From: an uncultured Oscillospiraceae bacterium
GTDB lineage: Bacteria > Bacillota > Clostridia > Oscillospirales > Oscillospiraceae
Assembly: GCA_910587645.1 (NCBI GenBank)
Contig: CAJUNA010000013.1
Location: 66,331-130,330 of the forward strand
Direction of reading: 5' to 3'
Length of the DNA stretch: 64,000 nt
The notes under the pieces were generated by a model. That model made no database searches. It had not been told where the DNA came from and saw only the letters and a list, made by a program, of their open reading frames with translations. Position numbers and translations under genes: made by a program. This document shows, one piece after another, positions 60,957 to 64,000 of the stretch; positions within the stretch are counted from its first letter, which is position 1; every line of letters starts with the position of its first letter.

Positions 60957-62219
60957 TCACTCCGTTATCGGTGCATTCCCGAGAATAAACGCAATCAATT
61001 TACTTGCAGAATCTCTTTCAAAAGGAAAGACTCTATTGAAATATTTGTAGTAGAGTAACATAGACCAATAAACTTCATAGCCTCCTTTATCATACTCTTC
61101 TTCTGTGGGAAAATAGGACAAGCATCCATTTGTATATCCATTTACATAAAAGAAGGGATTATTTAACTTCTCCATGGGTACAAGAGCAAACTCAACCATT
61201 AACTCATATGGAACCCCACAAATACACCATTTTCCAATCGCAAAATATTGAATTTCTACCGTTTCCTCTTGCCGGCACACCCCTGCGCTATGCAATCTAT
61301 TTATTTCCTCTAACCATGCCCTGCCGTCTATTCCACAATAATTCCTTGCGTCTTCTGCAATTTTTTCCGCCATTGTGGGAGATGGTACATCAGCATATAA
61401 ACGCATTTCTCTTGAATACATATCAATCGCCAATGTATCTGCCATCTCAATCAACGCTATCCTTTGGGATAATTTTTCCCAAACAACATCTGCCATCTCT
61501 TCTAAAGCCGTACTTGATCTGATATATTGCGCACCTCTTGCATCAATAGGCGTTTCTGCGGAATTGAAATACTTAGGCGCTATATTCCCGGCTGAGCCTT
61601 GTATCACCATAACCGGACAGCCATAGTTCTCCTGCAACAGCTCCCTTATACTTCCAAAATAATCCGGTGATACCAAATAATTGTCGCGTTTCAATACATT
61701 GCAATGAGCCGTCACTCGAATTAGAAGCAATTTTCGTTCTTTTTTGTCTAAACCACATACTTTCAATATGCCGGCTCTTTTATCCAAGTTTACATTATCC
61801 GCTCGTCTATTAACGCCAATATCTACTTCTACGTTGTCCCACCCGACAAAAACCGAATGCATATCATTCTCCGCACGATGAACCGCCGTTAAAATATGAC
61901 TGCATACCATTTCAAAATATTCTTTTGAAGCATCCACATTGGGCGCAGAATGACAATGTGAAAAGCACAACATTACTTTATCACACGTAACGTCCAAAAT
62001 ATTGCTCACTTTCGTCCGCGATATATCCGCCAATTCCTTCTTAAACCCGATACTGTCAATTGCAATCAAGCAACAGCGATTTCCACTTTCCCATATTGAC
62101 ACTTGCGCCAATAATGGCTTCAGTACCCCTCTGGACGTATTATCCGTTCTATTAAACCCAATCAACTGCATCGGAATTTTGGGTGTTATATCTGTTTCTG
62201 CATACCCTAGTTTTATCAT
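60957..62219 (-). CDS. Neutral/alkaline ceramidase-like protein
   Basis: This 420-residue protein resembles the N-terminal catalytic domain of neutral/alkaline ceramidases, which cleave N-acyl sphingosine. KLGYAETDITPKIPM at the start and MLCFSHCHSAPNVD near 85 (metal-binding His pair) are family features. VMVIQGSAGNIAP near 200 is also typical. It is shorter than full ceramidases (over 600) and lacks a signal peptide, so it may act on another amide. The base composition is clearly AT-richer than neighbouring genes. ATG 62219 (GAGGG nine bases upstream) is preferred over ATG 62225. Confidence 0.78.
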   Translation of the reverse strand: MIKLGYAETDITPKIPMQLIGFNRTDNTSRGVLKPLLAQVSIWESGNRCCLIAIDSIGFKKELADISRTKVSNILDVTCDKVMLCFSHCHSAPNVDASKEYFEMVCSHILTAVHRAENDMHSVFVGWDNVEVDIGVNRRADNVNLDKRAGILKVCGLDKKERKLLLIRVTAHCNVLKRDNYLVSPDYFGSIRELLQENYGCPVMVIQGSAGNIAPKYFNSAETPIDARGAQYIRSSTALEEMADVVWEKLSQRIALIEMADTLAIDMYSREMRLYADVPSPTMAEKIAEDARNYCGIDGRAWLEEINRLHSAGVCRQEETVEIQYFAIGKWCICGVPYELMVEFALVPMEKLNNPFFYVNGYTNGCLSYFPTEEEYDKGGYEVYWSMLLYYKYFNRVFPFERDSASKLIAFILGNAPITE

Positions 62220-62225
62220 TATCAT

Positions 62226-62497
62226 ATTCCCTCATCGATTTGCTTTAAATAAATTTGCTTGAACCCGCATAAACACTGGCTTTCTCAATCCCATTCCATC
62301 ATTAACACTCGACAAATCCTATTATATGGGACTGTATTTTCTATGTTTTCACAGGTAAAATATTCGCAAATTTGTTAATGTTTTGCCTGTTATTTTTGGC
62401 CGCTCAATTTCTTAGTATCAAAATAGTATCATAAAAGGCGGGGAAATACAACTGCATTCCATCACTTTCCGCTGAACTGCTCGTTGGAGAACGGCCT
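62226..62497. other. AT-rich intergenic stretch
   Basis: No gene is visible in these 272 bases. A 7-bp direct repeat, GATACTATTTTGATACTA on the minus strand near 62418-62436, may be a protein site or a trace of an element boundary. Composition is similar to the ceramidase-like gene. Confidence 0.4.
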
Positions 62498-62944
62498 CTA
62501 TAAACTGGAAACGGTCAACTTCCTTTCTGTTTCAGCAATATCCTTTTCAATCAGTGGACGCATACTATCCTTGTACTTTGATAAATCGGCACTCCGCAAA
62601 CATGATAATATTATCGGAACATATTGCGGCTTTGCCAATCCAATCTGTGCAAGAGCCTTTATGCACTGTCTGGACGTAATTGGTTTTTCATCCGTTATAT
62701 GTGCAAGGAAATCGGAAATAATCACGTCAAAACGGTTTTCTTCATCCCATTGAGCGTTTGCCGCAAGAATATACAACACACGGTTTCTCATCAATGATTT
62801 GGAATGATTAAGCAACGAAGCAAAGTCATCAAAATATTCGTACCATTCATCTGTTTCTTGACTTTCAGATATGATTTTATCAGCAAGAGCACAAGCGAAT
62901 TTATCGTCTTTCGCTGTCAGCTTTGCTACAATATCTTCTTTCAT
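62498..62944 (-). CDS. HEAT-like helical protein of unknown function
   Basis: This 148-residue all-helical protein begins MKEDIVAKLTAKDDKFACAL and has repeats of about 35 residues (WYEYFDDFASLLNHSKSLMR, then ITSRQCIKALAQIGLAKPQY), suggesting a HEAT-like scaffold. I recall close relatives in Clostridia that databases name SufBD protein, but nothing here looks like Fe-S assembly. AAAGAAG precedes the ATG. It lies in the AT-rich island beside ICE-type genes, and partner and role are unknown. Confidence 0.65.
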   Translation of the reverse strand: MKEDIVAKLTAKDDKFACALADKIISESQETDEWYEYFDDFASLLNHSKSLMRNRVLYILAANAQWDEENRFDVIISDFLAHITDEKPITSRQCIKALAQIGLAKPQYVPIILSCLRSADLSKYKDSMRPLIEKDIAETERKLTVSSL

Positions 62945-63016
62945 GGCTATCCATCCCCAATTCCCAATTTATCGTTTACATTATAACAACAAAAGCACCC
63001 GCTGACAAGTATAAAT

Positions 63017-63046
63017 CAGGAGGGCACCCCTTGGAGCACCCTCCTG
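63017..63046 (-). terminator. Hairpin after the small element gene
   Basis: CAGGAGGG pairs with CCCTCCTG in a 30-base hairpin a few bases past the stop of the 68-residue frame. The minus-strand tail TGATTTATAC is only weakly T-rich. Confidence 0.45.
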
Positions 63047-63053
63047 TTGCCCG

Positions 63054-63260
63054 TTACCTTGCCCCTCGGCTGAACTTCCGTTTTGCTTTCTTCTGCTCCC
63101 GCTCTTGCACCTCCCGGCGCTTTGTGTCCTCCACGGCCCGTCCATAGTCCCCCTGCAAACGCTCATACTTCCCTTTATCACTGGCGCTGACAACCGAACA
63201 GTCGGATGGATATTCAATCCGTAAGTACAAGACTTGCTTGCAGTAAAATGGCTGTCCCAT
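63054..63260 (-). CDS. Small basic element protein, uncertain
   Basis: A 68-residue frame begins MGQPFYCKQVLYLRIEYPSD and ends in a charged helix rich in Arg/Lys/Glu (EDTKRREVQEREQKKAKRKF). The composition looks protein-like and resembles small genes of integrative elements. However, the good GGAGG site upstream better fits a second frame that starts at ATG 63279 and reads MRKYPPWDSHFTASKS, so one of the two is a shadow. A hairpin lies after the stop. Confidence 0.35.
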   Translation of the reverse strand: MGQPFYCKQVLYLRIEYPSDCSVVSASDKGKYERLQGDYGRAVEDTKRREVQEREQKKAKRKFSRGAR

Positions 63261-63316
63261 GGTGGATATTTCCGCATTTTTGAGTCCTCCTTCTCGGTTT
63301 TAGTCCTACTTGACGA

Positions 63317-63646
63317 TTGACAATTCAAAACGGCTATATGGACTGCACCCCCGCCATCGAGAACCACGCCATGTTCCTGGTGCTGTCCCCGGAGGAGCTG
63401 CTGATCCAGGACGAGGACGAAGCTGCGGCGGAGTTGGTCATGGAAAATCTGGTCGCTGCCATGACCCGGCTCTCTCCCGCCCAAGCGCGGCGGCTCCATG
63501 CCCGGTATGTTCTGAAAAAGAAGTTTTGGGAGATTGCGGCGGACGAGGGGATCAGCGGCAGTTGCGCCGCCAAATCCGTCACCGGCGCAATCATGAAATT
63601 GCAAAAATATTTTATCAAAAATGGCTGGATGCCAAAGGAGGCTTGA
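63317..63646 (+). CDS. Sigma-70 region 4-like protein of an integrative element
   Basis: This 109-residue protein ends in a helix-turn-helix like region 4 of sigma factors (MTRLSPAQARRLHARYVLKK, then FWEIAADEGISGSCAAKSVT), as in the small sigma-like regulators of clostridial conjugative elements. The start is not secure: TTG 63317 or ATG 63338 are possible, neither has a good ribosome binding site, and the N-terminus may have been lost by rearrangement. It is followed after one base by the DUF3847-like gene. Confidence 0.65.
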   Translation: MTIQNGYMDCTPAIENHAMFLVLSPEELLIQDEDEAAAELVMENLVAAMTRLSPAQARRLHARYVLKKKFWEIAADEGISGSCAAKSVTGAIMKLQKYFIKNGWMPKEA

Positions 63647-63647
63647 T

Positions 63648-63851
63648 ATGCAAATGGATAAAGAATCGTTAGAGGCGCAAAAGGCTCATGCTGAAAAGGA
63701 AATCTCTCAGCTTGAGAACCGGCAAAAGATTTTACTGAACCGAATCCGCAAGGAGGAACGCAACGCCAGGACCAGCCGCCTGTGTAAGCATGGCGCAATT
63801 TTGGAGGGTGTTTTCCCTTCCGTCCTTGACGCTGGCTGTCATCGCCAGTGA
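63648..63851 (+). CDS. DUF3847-like protein, C-terminus altered
   Basis: A 67-residue protein begins MQMDKESLEAQKAHAEKEIS and forms a coiled coil to about residue 43, followed by TSRLCKHGAILEGVFPSVLD. This pattern is that of DUF3847 proteins of Gram-positive integrative elements, which usually run on for 20-50 more residues. Here the end AGCHRQ looks foreign, so the gene may be cut short by recombination. AAGGAGG lies before ATG 63648, inside the end of the sigma-like gene. Confidence 0.65.
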   Translation: MQMDKESLEAQKAHAEKEISQLENRQKILLNRIRKEERNARTSRLCKHGAILEGVFPSVLDAGCHRQ

Positions 63852-63914
63852 TAAAATGTAAAAAACGCCGAGGAAAAAATGTAGTTTTGTGGCGGAGGAG
63901 GCGAAAAAAAGATA

Positions 63915-64000
63915 GACTCCCAATAGGGCGAAAAAGAGCCCGGAAAGGGAGTCAGGACATGAAAGGAGCACAGTGGATGGACATCCGAAGCGACAGACAA
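63915..64000 (+). other. Hairpin and possible start of a truncated reading frame at the window edge
   Basis: GACTCCC (63915-63921) pairs with GGGAGTC (63947-63953) and encloses GGGC/GCCC. Six bases later ATG 63959 begins MKGAQWMDIRSDRQ; ATG 63977 has AAGGAG eight bases upstream and is an alternative. The frame leaves the window, so no identity can be given. Confidence 0.3.

Noticed and set aside
62981..63604. 207-codon minus frame over the element genes
   Set aside because: It covers the opposite strand of the sigma-like gene and has a shadow-like composition. Only the small 68-residue frame or the part from MRKYPPWDS could be real.
63732..63971. 79-codon minus frame with a hydrophobic start
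   Set aside because: It looks membrane-like by chance over a hairpin and the DUF3847-like gene, and has no clear ribosome site.
1..64000. tRNA, rRNA, tmRNA or CRISPR arrays
   Set aside because: I looked for GTTCGAATC-like T-loops, conserved rRNA blocks and regularly spaced repeats and saw none.

Overview
The window looks like a chromosome segment from a GC-rich, spore-forming Firmicute of the gut Clostridia, most plausibly Oscillospiraceae or Ruminococcaceae. The reasons are sigG followed by a ylmC/ymxH-type gene, the recJ-relA-dtd-hemZ and lepB-rbgA-rnhB-yraN gene orders, gcvPA/gcvPB encoded as two subunits, a dnaG-rpoD operon, and strong AGGAGG ribosome binding sites with TTGACA/TATAAT promoters. 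This placement comes from gene content, not from a database match. Most genes lie on the minus strand. I saw no tRNA, rRNA or CRISPR array.

1-9.3 kb is a minus-strand housekeeping block: recJ, relA/spoT, dtd, an MBL hydrolase, hemZ, a uridine-kinase-like protein and one truncated gene, with a cell-wall amidase and a 51-residue protein upstream. 9.3-15.6 kb holds two tandem acyltransferase-like paralogues, nfeD, an RNHCP gene behind a possible leader peptide and hairpin, a PilZ protein and an unpaired type IIA topoisomerase B subunit. 15.6-19.7 kb is lepB-rbgA-rnhB-yraN-thrC. 19.7-25.9 kb is a glycine-cleavage operon under a tandem glycine riboswitch; its first gene fuses GcvT to a divergent serine hydroxymethyltransferase.

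26-34.4 kb is the most unusual part. A 1602-residue protein combines an HD domain, a helical-repeat region, a NadD-like nucleotidyltransferase, a possible acetyltransferase-like segment and a phosphoribosyltransferase-like C-terminus. It overlaps a malate/lactate-dehydrogenase-like gene downstream and has a hybrid histidine kinase upstream. This is my best candidate for an undescribed system. 34.6-39.1 kb (plus strand) encodes a lipoprotein deacetylase, an EEP-family hydrolase and a KtrB/KtrA potassium system with a long leader before ktrA. 39.2-46.2 kb has ylmC, sigG, a five-hairpin repeat block, pgi, a phosphopantetheinyl transferase, dnaG and rpoD, followed by a 164-bp MITE-like inverted repeat. 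46.2-51.1 kb has a three-gene ABC exporter behind a long structured leader and a divergent FIST-MCP operon.

51.1-60.3 kb is a run of hydrolase, acyltransferase, aldehyde and alcohol dehydrogenase genes headed by a MarR regulator with a palindrome over its promoter. One member, a proline-iminopeptidase-like gene, has an in-frame amber codon at its nucleophile motif. From 60.4 kb the sequence becomes visibly AT-rich and broken: a helix-turn-helix remnant, a perfect 24-bp inverted repeat, a citrate-transporter remnant, a ceramidase-like gene, a HEAT-like protein, and a piece of an integrative element (sigma-like protein, DUF3847-like protein) that runs off the window.
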